NCBI RefSeq assembly: GCF_905147365.1
Contig: NC_056428.1
Span: forward strand, 21,668,001-21,732,000
DNA from: Aricia agestis
Taxonomy: Eukaryota; Arthropoda; Insecta; Lepidoptera; Lycaenidae
Reading direction: 5' to 3'
DNA length: 64,000 bases
The notes under the pieces are model-generated. The model saw nothing but the letters and a program-made list of their open reading frames with translations. It did not search any database and was not told the DNA's origin. Made by a program: the position numbers and the translations under genes. Shown one piece after another: positions 33,601 through 64,000 of the stretch. Within the stretch, counting starts at the first letter, position 1. Each line of letters opens with the position of its first letter.

Positions 33601-33712
33601 GAAGCCAAAAGGAACTCTTTTAACTTTGCTACTTTCTCAATGAATTCTATACAAAGGACACATACACAGTACACACCCTAAAGTGATATCACTTTGTTTT
33701 GTTACAATCTGC
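33601..33712. mobile_element. 'gtgtaacaaaa' MITE, right half only
   Basis: ctttgctactttctcaatga, aaaggacacatacaca, accctaaagtgatatcactt and ttgttacaat follow the right end of the family. Confidence 0.6.
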
Positions 33713-33748
33713 TGTTAAAAAATATGTATTAAATTAAATTTTAGTAAA

Positions 33749-33936
33749 TCCATACTATTTTAAATGCGAAAGTGTGTCTGTTACCTCTTCACGCCCAAAC
33801 CGCTGAACCTATATTGTTGAAATTTGGCATGGAGATACCTTGAGTCCCGGGAAAGGATACTTTTTATCCAGGAAAAATGTACGGTGTCCGCGCGATAAAC
33901 AAATTTTGGCGCAACGGAGTTGCGGGTATCATCTAG
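33749..33936 (+). mobile_element. (CTGT)-family Helitron-like element, complete
   Basis: A|TCCATACTATTTTAAATGCG at the left and gcgggtatcatCTAG|T at the right. Contains cacgcccaaaccgctgaacc, tgagtcccgggaaagga and cggaaaaatgtacggt-type words. Confidence 0.82.
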
Positions 33937-34059
33937 TTAAACTTAATCATTAAATATCTCTGAATCCGGGTGTAAGTAAACAAAATAGAAATAAAATGAA
34001 AATCAACTCGTAATATTACACACTATTAAATATTAATTGCATGCTAATGAGATTCCTAA

Positions 34060-34191
34060 TCTTATATCTTAAAACGAGCAATTCTTGTATAATATATACT
34101 AGGTGTTTGACCGAGCTTTGCTCGGTATCCGATGTAATTGACATTTTCTAGAAATGATTCCTAGCTAGATCGATTTATCGCCCCCGAAACC

Positions 34192-34277
<86 letters not shown>

Positions 34278-34280
34278 GGG

Positions 34281-34354
<74 letters not shown>

Positions 34355-34475
34355 GAATTGCTCGTTTAAAGATATAAGATGTATAATTGGAATCTCGGAA
34401 TCGGCTCCAACGATTTTATATAGGGGATTTCGGGGGCGATAAATCGATCTAGCTAGGGATCACTTTTAGAAAATA
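34060..34475 (+). mobile_element. Lep1-like Helitron interrupted by a second, inverted Helitron
   Basis: The outer element starts TCTTATATCTTAAAACGAGC at 34060 and reads to tgtataatata at 34098, then resumes at 34380 with tgtataattggaatctcgga and continues to about 34475. Its hairpin and CTAG end are missing. Confidence 0.85.
34099..34379 (-). mobile_element. Lep1-like Helitron, complete, inverted, with long (TA)n
   Basis: On the minus strand it starts TCTTATATCTTTAAACGAGC (at 34379) and ends hairpin accgagcaaagctcggtc, then CTAG (34099-34102). Two TA microsatellites (about 34195-34273 and 34283-34350) separated by a short G/C-containing spacer expand its centre. Confidence 0.85.
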
Positions 34476-34504
34476 AACAGTATTAATTGATTCATACTAC
34501 TATG

Positions 34505-34698
34505 CATACTTAATATTATAAATGCGAAAGTGTGTCTGTCACCTCTTCATGCCTAAACCCCTAAACCGAATTGGCTGAAATTTGGTATGGAGACACTTTG
34601 AGTCCCGGGAAAAGACATAGGATACTTTTATCCCGGAAAAATGTACGGTCACGAGTGATTAACAAATTTTGGCGCAACGGTGTTGCGGGCGTTATCTA
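34505..34698 (+). mobile_element. (CTGT)-family Helitron-like element
   Basis: tacttaatattataaatgcg through gttgcgggcgttatctag; intermediate words match 33749-33936 in order. Confidence 0.75.
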
Positions 34699-34733
34699 GC
34701 ACGTAATAATATGTCGGCGGGCCAACGTTATTA

Positions 34734-35350
34734 TAGACCAGTATTTCCCAAAGTGGGCGATAACGCCCCCCCGTGGGCGCTGAAGGTCTTAAGGTGACGC
34801 CGCGTTAAAGTAAAAAACCGTGTTGGATATGTTTTAGATTGCTTGTTTTCTATGAGCAGAAGCAATGGAACAGCAAAAAATGGAAAGGACGTAAGCGTAA
34901 AAATTATCTTTGTCGCGTAATTTAAAAACCATAAATACATTTCATATAAGCTATGGGCAAATTAAAGTGTATGCTTGAACCAATGTATGTACAAATTTTG
35001 GAAGTTTAAATCACTCTTCTCTGTTGGCAAAAGGAATCCCTTTTTGATTGATTATTCTGTGTTATAAAAGTTGACCAATCGCGTTATGCTATTGGTAATT
35101 CAAAGACAAAGACATGATGAATACTGACAATGAACTTTAATTTCTTAGCTTTAGTCAATGCTGAGGAAAATCGATATCGCTACATCCAAATTATCAAGGC
35201 ATCGCATTAAGATGGGCGTTGTGGGACCCAGAAAAAAATGGGGGCGTTGTGTAGAGACTTTGGGGGTGATTTATTTCATCTGGATGCATTTTAAATTGAA
35301 ACAAAGGTGGCGCTAAAACATAGTTTGCTCTCAAAGTGGGCAGTAGACAA
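34734..35350. mobile_element. Probable hAT-like element, internally scrambled
   Basis: Left end ccagtatttcccaaagtggg with cgccccccgtgggcgc is typical of hAT ends (CAG...caaagtgggc). The right side 35210-35350 ends caaagtgggcagtagacaaa. No transposase frame. Confidence 0.5.
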
Positions 35351-35369
35351 AGTAAGCAACTGTTATAGA

Positions 35370-36180
35370 CGTACTGTGAATCACTTAACATAATATTAAA
35401 AACAAACATACATACATACATACACTTTTGAAATTTGACACATTTGTTTAGACGCTGATATAGGCTAACATATAGGTAAGTACTAAAACTGGACAGTGCT
35501 GGATATAATATTACACACATACGGGTCGAATACGTACCCACATACTTTAAGTTTGTATATATTTGTATATTTTAGATTGTATGTTTTAGTGTTTAGATAA
35601 TATTATGTTTATATTAACAACATAATAACGGGTCGAATTAATAACCTCTTTATTTCAAGTCGGGTAAAAGCAATAAAAAGTGCTAAAAATATATTATAAT
35701 ATTTACACAATGCTTATTATGTGCGATTTCTATTATGATGCGGAAAGATATGATGCTAACCTAAAACCTTGCTCCAAAATGTCAGCACGTCAGCACTTGG
35801 CTGACACAATGAGAACAACAATAGGCCTCACTTTCCTAATATGAATGACGATGCAATATACTTACCTAACATAATATCCAAGTATCAATTCATTATGATC
35901 TAAACAACAAGACCAGTATGGGTATAATGCGCCCAATTTAAATGTCACGTATTTCTGCGTAACAAAGACATACGAGTACAATCGCACATTAAATTATTCG
36001 AGTTTTAATTTATTAAATCAAACGAAAAATAGATCTAGATCTGTATACAAAATCAAAGTGTGGGACAGTACGAAGCACGGAGGTGCGAAGGTCGAGTTAC
36101 ATTAGTAAAGCGGTATTTTATGCACTAAAATGCATGTGAATTCTATTTTCTGTGAATGTCGTCACCCTTGACTTAGCTTG
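35370..36180. other. AT-rich intergenic, no gene recognised
   Basis: Contains a short (CATA)n run near 35408-35423. Nothing else recognised. Confidence 0.45.
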
Positions 36181-36196
36181 GAGCTGAATTATATAA

Positions 36197-36389
36197 TCCA
36201 TACTAATATTATAAATGCGAAAGTGCGTCTATCTTTTACCTGTTCACGCCCAAATCGATAAACCGATAATGCTGAAAGGTATGGATATACTTTGGGCCCC
36301 GGGAAAGCACATAGGATACTTTTTATCCCGGAAAATGTACTGTTACCGCGAACGATTTTTGGCGAAACATAGTTGGCGGCGTCATCTAG
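36197..36389 (+). mobile_element. (CTGT)-family Helitron-like element, complete
   Basis: A|TCCATACTAATATTATAAAT at the left and ggcgtcatCTAG at the right, 193 bases; internal cacgcccaaatcgataaacc, ggatactttttatcccggaa. Confidence 0.8.
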
Positions 36390-36626
36390 GGAGTTAAATA
36401 ATATTATGCATAATATATGCAGTGAATCATCACTGTACGTGTCAATGGGCCATCCTTCTAGTTCTTTCAACGTTGCTTAACTGGTCGTTGTGCAACATCT
36501 TTTAAATATTGTTTAATGTTTATTATATTAGTTTATTGTACTATATAAAGCATTTTTGTTTTCATATTATGTTGTGTAAATAAAAATAAAACATTTGTCT
36601 TACATTATGTCATATTCTTTTTTTTT

Positions 36627-36948
36627 ATGAAAGAAGGGGGCAAACGAGCAAACGGGTCACCTGATGGAAAGCAACTTCCGTCGCCCATGGACACTCGCAG
36701 CATCAGAAGAGCTGCAGGTGCGTTGCCGGCCTTTTAAGAGGGAATAGGGTAATAGGGGAGGGTAGGGATGGGAAGGGAAAGGAATAGGGGAGGATAGGAA
36801 AGGGAATTGGGCCTCCGGTAAACCCACTCACTCAGCGAAACACAGCGCAAGCGCTGTTTCACGCCGGTTTTCTGTGAGAACGTGGTATTTCTCCGGTCGA
36901 GCCGGCCCATTCGTGCCGAAGCATGGCTCTCCCACGTATTCATGTTAT
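36627..36948 (-). mobile_element. Retroelement 3' tail ('cggcaacgcacctgcagctc' family), antisense
   Basis: Minus strand opens cgtgggagagccatgcttcg and ends with cgagtgtccatgggcgacgg, gtgacccgtttgctcgtttg and an A-rich run. Near-identical to 38519-38850 and 38999-39330. Confidence 0.82.
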
Positions 36949-37059
36949 AACCTACTATAGTTAATGCGTGCAACTCCGTTGAGCAGAAATTTGCTGTACC
37001 AGACAAACCATGAAGGTTTATGGTACACTCTCAATTAGACATAAGCTATAATTTGTATT

Positions 37060-37235
37060 ACTTACTAAATAAATAAATAAAAATTATATCGCGCCGTACA
37101 TTTACGTATCCTATGTCCTTTCCCGGGGATCATAGTATCTTCATACCTAATTTCATCTAAATATATCTGTCACCTCTTCATTTTAGCATGAAGACGTAAG
37201 AGACAGGCAGACAGAGACACTTTTGTAAGGATACA
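37060..37235 (-). repeat. (CTGT)-family Helitron-like repeat, antisense, truncated
   Basis: cgcgccgtacattt, cctatgtcctttcccgggga and gtaagagacaggcagacaga are the family blocks in reverse order. Confidence 0.65.
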
Positions 37236-37239
37236 CAAA

Positions 37240-38140
37240 AAAAACATAATAATTTATAATCAGAAAATGTGTACCTATCTAAAGTTTATAGTTTACCAAA
37301 AACCCGTTACTATGTTTGTTCTTATATATTAATAATCCTATTGCTATGTACAGCCGAAAACCGCATCAAAATGCGTTTAGTAGTTTAGAAAATAACAATA
37401 TTTATACTAAAGAACTTCTAAACATAACTTCTAGAGCTCGTTGATGTCTTTTATATGGAGTACAAAAGAAGACGAGAGAGTTTTCTTTAAACTCTTTATT
37501 AAGTGGATACACCAGGGGCTAGAGAAATGAAAAAAAAGTACGTGTAATATCTATAGCTGTCTCCCTTACCTCAAGCCTATACCGCAGAACGTGATAGAGA
37601 CAACTGCAGAAAATCCAGAAAATCAACGATTCGTTGTCCCCTGATTCCTTCTACAAAACTTAACCGATTTAAGTAGTTTTTCATTAAAGAGCTGTGTTCC
37701 TATGTTTTGCTTTTTTTTGTATTAGATTATACAAAAAAAAGCAAAACAGCCAAATCTGTTTTCTGGACGTTTGAACACAGCGGAAAATCTGGCCATTTTT
37801 TTGGGTTTTTGAACGTTCATATCTTATTTAATAATTAAATTATGAAAAAAAAAACAAAACATAGGGACATTGTATTAGTGGCCGTAGATATTCAGGTAAA
37901 AAATTATAACTCTACTAGCATTATCCAGGGAGGAAACAGGGGACAACGTTTGTATGGAAAAAAGGGCGGTGTGGACTCCTCTTAAACTTGAGTAATTATT
38001 AAATGTGTCTGAGTGCGATTGTAAAGCATTTTTTACGAACATTATATTATCTGTAATATTTGCCCGGAAAATACTTCTGTGTCAAGATCGAATTGGTGAT
38101 ATTTGTTTTAGCTCGTAACGCGATTGCAATGTCTATAGTA
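37240..38140. other. Intergenic, no gene recognised
   Basis: Only a small AT hairpin (ttttgcttttttttg...caaaaaaaagcaaaa, about 37705-37746) stands out. Confidence 0.45.
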
Positions 38141-38518
38141 CAATATATTCTGATATTAATAAAAGCTAATGTTTGTCCGACTGTGTGTTACCTCTACTTG
38201 ATACAATTTGATCCCGGGAAATCTTCGTTGATTATGTAATCACGAAAAAATGTACGGTTATCTACATAAACGATTTCCAGCGCAGCCGAAGTTGTGAGCA
38301 GCATTTAGGGCACCTGTAGATAACCATCCTTTTTCTCTGGCTTGTAAATAAGACAAAAAACCACAGCTGAACATAATATAACCTCCTCCTTTTTGGAAGT
38401 CGGTTAAAAAGCAAACAATAGAAATGTGTCTCTTAAAGTAACTTTCCGATCTTTTACGCAACTAGCCGCGACCGACATAAAATAAAATAAAATAAAATGC
38501 CACTTTATGACATAGACT

Positions 38519-38850
38519 ATACGTGGGAGAGCCATGCTTCGGCACGAATGGGCCGGCTCGACCGGAGAAATACCACGTTCTCGCAGAAAACCGGCGTGAA
38601 ACAGCGCTTACGCTGTGTTTCGCCGAGTGAGTGAGTTTACCGGAGGCCCAATCCCCTACCCTATTCCCTTCCGTACCCTCCCCTATTCCCTTCCCTTCCC
38701 ATCCCTACCCTCCCCTATTACCCTATTCCCTCTTAAAAGGCCGGCAACGCACCTGCAGCTCTTCTGATGCTGCGAGTGTCCATGGGCGACGGAAGTTGCT
38801 TTCCATCAGGTGACCCGTTTGCTCGTTTGCCCCCTTATTTCATAAAAAAA
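38519..38850 (+). mobile_element. Retroelement 3' tail, copy 1
   Basis: acgtgggagagccatgcttc, cggcgtgaaacagcgcttac, gagtgagtttaccggaggcc, a C/T-rich block, then ggccggcaacgcacctgcag and a run of A at 38842-38849. Untranslated. Confidence 0.82.
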
Positions 38851-38998
38851 AGGTATCATTTTCTACTGACATATTGTGTGTGGCGACCCATGCTGCCGCT
38901 GCCGCTTGTGGCGTAGCTACACTATCGTTTTTATTTAGTTTCATTTTACTCTACGCCACTGCGAAGAGTAAAATGAAACATATATAGTATATATTTAT

Positions 38999-39325
38999 AC
39001 GTGGGAGAGCCATGCTTCGGCACGAATGGGCCGGCTCGACCGGAGAAATACCACGTTCTCACAGAAAACCGGCGTGAAACAGCGCTTGCGCTGTGTTTCG
39101 CCGAGTGAGTGAGTTTACCGGAGGCCCAATACCCTTCCCTATCCTCCCCTTTTCCCTTCCTTTCCCATCCCTACTCTCCCCTATAATTATCCTATTCCCT
39201 ATTAAAAGGCCGGCAACGCACCTGCAGCTCTTCTGATGCTGCAAGTGTCCAGGGGCGACGGAAGTTGCTTTCCATCAGGTGACCCGTTTGCTCGTTTGCC
39301 CCCTTTTTCATAAAAAAAAAATATC
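38999..39325 (+). mobile_element. Retroelement 3' tail, copy 2
   Basis: Same start and end words as 38519-38850 with few differences; A run at 39311-39320. The identical start point suggests a complete short unit, so a SINE is possible. Confidence 0.82.
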
Positions 39326-39399
39326 CTGTGTCATAAAATGGCATTTTACTGGAATTTTTGTTGGTCGCGGTCGCTCGCGGCAAAGATCGGAAAGTCACC

Positions 39400-39525
39400 T
39401 TTAGGGTCAATTCAGACCGCGACGCGTAGATGGATTTCTAAATTGACAGACTTCCATGACGCCTCACGCAATTGAAGTCTGTCAAATCCATACAAATTTG
39501 TAAATGCATCTATACGTCGACAAAT
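39400..39525. mobile_element. 'gggtcaattcagaccgc' MITE, left half
   Basis: gggtcaattcagaccgcgac, gcgtagatggatttctaaat and the hairpin-like gacagacttcc...ttgaagtctgtc correspond to 43001-43153. Confidence 0.65.
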
Positions 39526-39599
39526 GTTTGTGCAAATATTGTAATGAGTCTGTAGGCAGTAAAGTGTGAAGAGCTCATTATGTTTACGGCCGTAGTAAA

Positions 39600-40676
39600 T
39601 TCCATTCCGAATACTGGTGTTGAAGGATCCCTGCAATAAAATTATACTACACTGAATAACTCATAAGAAAATTTAACAAATTAACGCAAACATAAAGAAA
39701 GCATTACGGATTGTTGCAACTTGCAATTTAATATAGTATTTCTATGAAGAAAGGTATAGTTTATTTTGCGGTATTTAAGATATTTATTAATACATTTGTT
39801 ATAATCAGCATTAATTTATTTTCAATTGCCGTATTCACTTCGGCGCTGTTTCTATTCAATTCAGCAGTATGTACTAAAACATTATTTACTTTAGATTTTA
39901 GATTAGATTTTAAATGCTGGTTTCGTATAATATCCTTTGCGTATACATTTACATATTATGTTTATTTTTTTGCGGTATGACATTATTAATTTAATTTCAG
40001 CCTACTTAAACATATAAATATTATTATCTAGTGCCTATCTCGCGCACGTATATCCTGTAATACCAGTTAGCATACAGCTTGTTTTTTCCGCATAAGATTA
40101 AAAATATGTCTAAGATTATATTATATAAACGTTCTAGATGATAACATTTTTTTTTTCACAAGTAATCATTAATACGCTGTAGCTTGCGGCGCCCCTTTTG
40201 ATTGCGTTCGGCGTCCCTTTCTATCCAGCACCCTGAGCTGACTCCCAACGTCACCCCCCCCCCCCCCCCCTCTAACGCCGCTACTGCTTATTCTGATGAA
40301 TCTAAATTTTAATACGAGTCCATTTAAATGTTATTTCAAAATATATTGTTGATAATTTTTTTTGGCAATTCAAAATGTTCAACAAAAGTCTTAAAATTTT
40401 TCATAATGAACCATATGAACTAACCATAGTTCACTTCAAATATTGTATAGTGTTTTGTTTATACTTTAATATTTCTAATTCAATCTTCAATTATTTACTT
40501 CTTCAAAGGACAATTTTCCTTTTTTTTTTTGGGAATTTTTTTACGCCGTTTCTGCTCGCCGGGTTACTTCCCGAACAAGTGGTAGGCAAAAAGTAGGACG
40601 TTCTGTAAACATTTGATTGTTTATTAAGTTATAAATCTATTTTATCTTATTTAATTCATGTATTCCTTTGTTACAG
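39600..40676. other. Upstream region of the CRAL-TRIO gene; no 5' exon located
   Basis: Very AT-rich. Two hydrophobic frames (39744-39980, 40375-40596) are explained by base composition. A run of 17 C occurs at 40254-40270. The polypyrimidine/AG just before 40677 implies an unseen upstream exon. Confidence 0.4.
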
Positions 40677-40681
40677 TCAAA

Positions 40682-62164
<21,483 letters not shown>

Positions 62165-62199
62165 AGCATTTATTATTAAGTGAATATAGACTTGTATAT

Positions 62200-62353
62200 G
62201 GTCGCTGTTAAGCATTAGTGTCCTAACCCACAAATTTTTTTGTTGATAAATTTTGAATGCAGTCTTGTTCTAAATCATCTAAAGAACATAACTGCATTCA
62301 TAACTCAATACGTAATTTTTATGTGGGTTAGTACACGAATGCTTAACAGCGTC
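62200..62353. mobile_element. Foldback MITE in the CRAL-TRIO 3' flank
   Basis: ggtcgctgttaagcattagt, tcctaacccacaaa at the left; tatgtgggttagtacacgaa, tgcttaacagcgtcc at the right. Starts 36 bases after the stop codon. Second inner pair gaatgcagtcttgttct/ acataactgcattc. Confidence 0.82.
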
Positions 62354-62821
62354 CATTATTATAGCAATGGTATTTTGCGCGACTTCCACGTAGATTTAAT
62401 TATGTATGCTCTGAATATATGCATACTTGAATATATTAGAAGAGTTAGCGAAGACAAAGTTGTTTCGGGAACATAGAGTTACGAGATGGTAGATGTAGAA
62501 TATTTTTATAATTAAACAGTTTTGTTGACGCCTATTTTCCTTGAAACCGGCCAGCTACGCATATAAGTAATATGCCCAAGTGCGTGCGCATTAGATTCCA
62601 CGCCTCTCTCTCACTTCGAAACGGAATATCCAATAAGACTATATTAGGTATAGATGTAGGTAGGTATAGGTATACTTTTGTGATCATGTTTGGCAATATT
62701 GCTTTTACATAACGTTGATCTATTAAATTTTATGTAATTTGTCTCATCGCATATTCAAGCCTACGCTGCTGGTTTGGCAACTTTTAGAAATTCGACGTTA
62801 TTATATGACGTATATGACGTA

Positions 62822-63412
62822 TATGCACCCGCCCGAACGCGCGGTTTGGCCGCTATACCGCGAGATTAGGGTAAAACGGCTAGTGATTGGAAAGTACCAT
62901 TCATTGGACAAAGCACAAAAACACATAATTTTTTAAAGCAACCTTAATAAATAAAGTGTTTTTGTGCTCTGTCCAATGACTAATAATATCTATGGACGCT
63001 TTACACCACGTCAGTCTGGCCCTGTGCTAAGTACCTGAAGGATTTGTGTTACAGGTACCAGACAACGAAAATATATTTAATACTTTTATACTATACATAC
63101 ATATTACATATATTTAAGTTTTTTATATGATCCACATAACTATTTAATACACATCCAGACCCGGGAACATTGAAAACTTTTTTGTTCCGTCGGCGGGATT
63201 CGAACCCGTGACCCCCGGTTTGAGCTACCAACAGCCCACCAACTGAGCCATAGAGACCGTCACTAGAGGTCGTAGTACTGTCCAATCACTAGTCATGTTC
63301 ACCCTTTGTATGTACATAATATTAAATTTACTATAACAGCTTGTAATCTCGCGGTGCAGCTGCCAAACCATTCGTTCGGGCCTTTGGTTCGGGTCGGGCG
63401 GGCGCATATACA
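62822..63412. mobile_element. Foldback element enclosing an antisense SINE
   Basis: gcacccgcccgaacg, tggttt-like, accgcgagatta and ctagtgattgga on the left are mirrored at 63282-63412. A central hairpin ttggacaaagcacaaaaaca/ gtgtttttgtgctctgtcca lies at 62906-62978, and a SINE follows it. Confidence 0.75.
62984..63262 (-). mobile_element. tRNA-derived SINE family A, antisense, full length
   Basis: Minus strand: ggtctctatggctcagttgg (A-box region), gggttcgaatcccgccgacg (B-box), gaacaaaaaagttttcaatg, AT-rich body, gtctggtacctgtaacacaa, ctgacgtggtgtaaagc. Closest sister of 26284-26557. Confidence 0.88.
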
Positions 63413-63484
63413 GACAGACAAGGCTTTTAATGAACGTGGGTGACACTGACGGGAGCGCTGCTGGTAAACGAGAACTGTCAAACA

Positions 63485-64000
63485 CATGTCAAAAATGACG
63501 TTTTTGTATTAAAGAAGCGTTTAGTTCCTTTTCTCGCCACGTTCATAGAAACTAGAAATCCTTGTCGAACTGTAAATCCATCCTGGACGAATCATAAACG
63601 ATTTATACTTTTTTTTATGGTATGGATTCTTATATTGTAAAGATTTAAAAAATCTAAAGGAATAGACAATAAGCAAATTGTACCTAAGTGTATAATGTAC
63701 AAAACGCATTATAGTGTGAGTTAGTAAAATTGTGATAGTGTGCGTTATTTTTTATTTTATTAAATAAATACATTTTCATTGTGTATTTGTGTCAATCATT
63801 TTCAAGAGGTATCGGCATAATATGCCTTATTATTATTGCGATGAGCCCCGGCACGCTGAGCCCCGGCACGGCCCGTCTCACTCACTCCTTTAATCTAATG
63901 TTTAACCTTGTTTAACTTAGATTTTGAATCAAATAGTGCAATAGTAATTACCTACATATGATGAAAAACTCAAAGCAGATATGTTACTACCGCGCGCGTT
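63485..64000. other. Right-edge flank, no gene recognised
   Basis: AT-rich. AATAAA near 63763 followed by a GT-rich stretch (tgtgtatttgtgtc) could be a poly(A) site for the CRAL-TRIO gene, but it is 1.6 kb from the stop. 63848-63872 holds a duplicated gagccccggcacg word. Confidence 0.35.

Larger units (their letters stand above)
38432..39403. mobile_element. Foldback MITE containing two retroelement tails
   Basis: Left arm about 38432-38513 (actttccgatctttt, ccgcgaccgacataa, aaaatgccactttatgacat) and right arm about 39329-39403 carrying the inverse. Between them are two same-orientation retroelement tails and the inner hairpin gtttcattttactct/agagtaaaatgaaac (38939-38980). Confidence 0.78.

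Noticed and set aside
38631..38813. Proline/serine-rich open frame
   Set aside because: It lies in a retroelement tail with a C/T-rich low-complexity block.
39744..39980. Hydrophobic 78-codon frame that could be a membrane protein
   Set aside because: AT-rich sequence favours Phe/Ile/Leu codons; no motif, no splice or conservation evidence.
62739..62936. Pair of open frames here and at 63225-63485 (minus) as related genes
   Set aside because: They resemble each other because they lie on the two arms of one foldback element.

Overview
This is an AT-rich, repeat-dense stretch of an insect nuclear genome, almost certainly a moth or butterfly (Lepidoptera). The evidence is repeat content: several copies of Helitrons whose 5' end starts TCTTATATCTTTAAACGAGC and whose 3' end is a hairpin followed by CTAG (the Lep1-like lepidopteran type), repeats carrying (CTGT)n microsatellites, two tRNA-derived SINE families, and very many foldback MITEs. 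I cannot name the species.

Only three protein-coding loci can be supported, all on the + strand. (1) 1583-1802 is the last coding exon of TMEM208, an ER membrane protein; the rest of the gene lies beyond the left edge. (2) 17618-18319 is an intronless gene for a 233-residue predicted secreted protein resembling the mesothelin/stereocilin helical-repeat family. (3) 40682-62164 is a complete six-exon CRAL-TRIO (alpha-tocopherol-transfer-protein/clavesin-like) lipid-carrier gene, 332 residues, with consistent splice phases and about 20.5 kb of intron. The three loci look functionally unrelated; nothing suggests an operon or a defence cluster.

The rest is mobile DNA and its remains. 1-17 kb: TMEM208 exon, foldback MITEs, a 1.6-kb Tc1-like element with clear ends but a decayed transposase (4154-5772), a MADF-domain fragment (7539-7805), SINE, Helitron and 'agggttccgta' repeats. 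17-19 kb: the mesothelin-like gene. 19-40 kb: nested repeats, including a composite foldback element carrying a SINE (25380-26784), a Helitron inserted inside another Helitron (34060-34475), and two tandemly oriented retroelement tails nested inside a MITE (38432-39403). 40-62 kb: the CRAL-TRIO gene with introns full of insertions, including a 1.58-kb element with about 445-bp inverted arms (51652-53232), a Helitron split by a long-armed foldback (55689-57123) and a MITE split by the composite element (57145-58432). 62-64 kb: a MITE just after the stop codon, then a foldback with an antisense SINE.

The most informative result is the insertion history. Several elements are present in both empty and filled states inside the window, so boundaries and relative ages can be read directly. 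I did not find a convincing new multi-gene system. Coordinates of diverged repeats are by eye and accurate to roughly 5-20 bases; splice sites and Helitron ends are given to the base.
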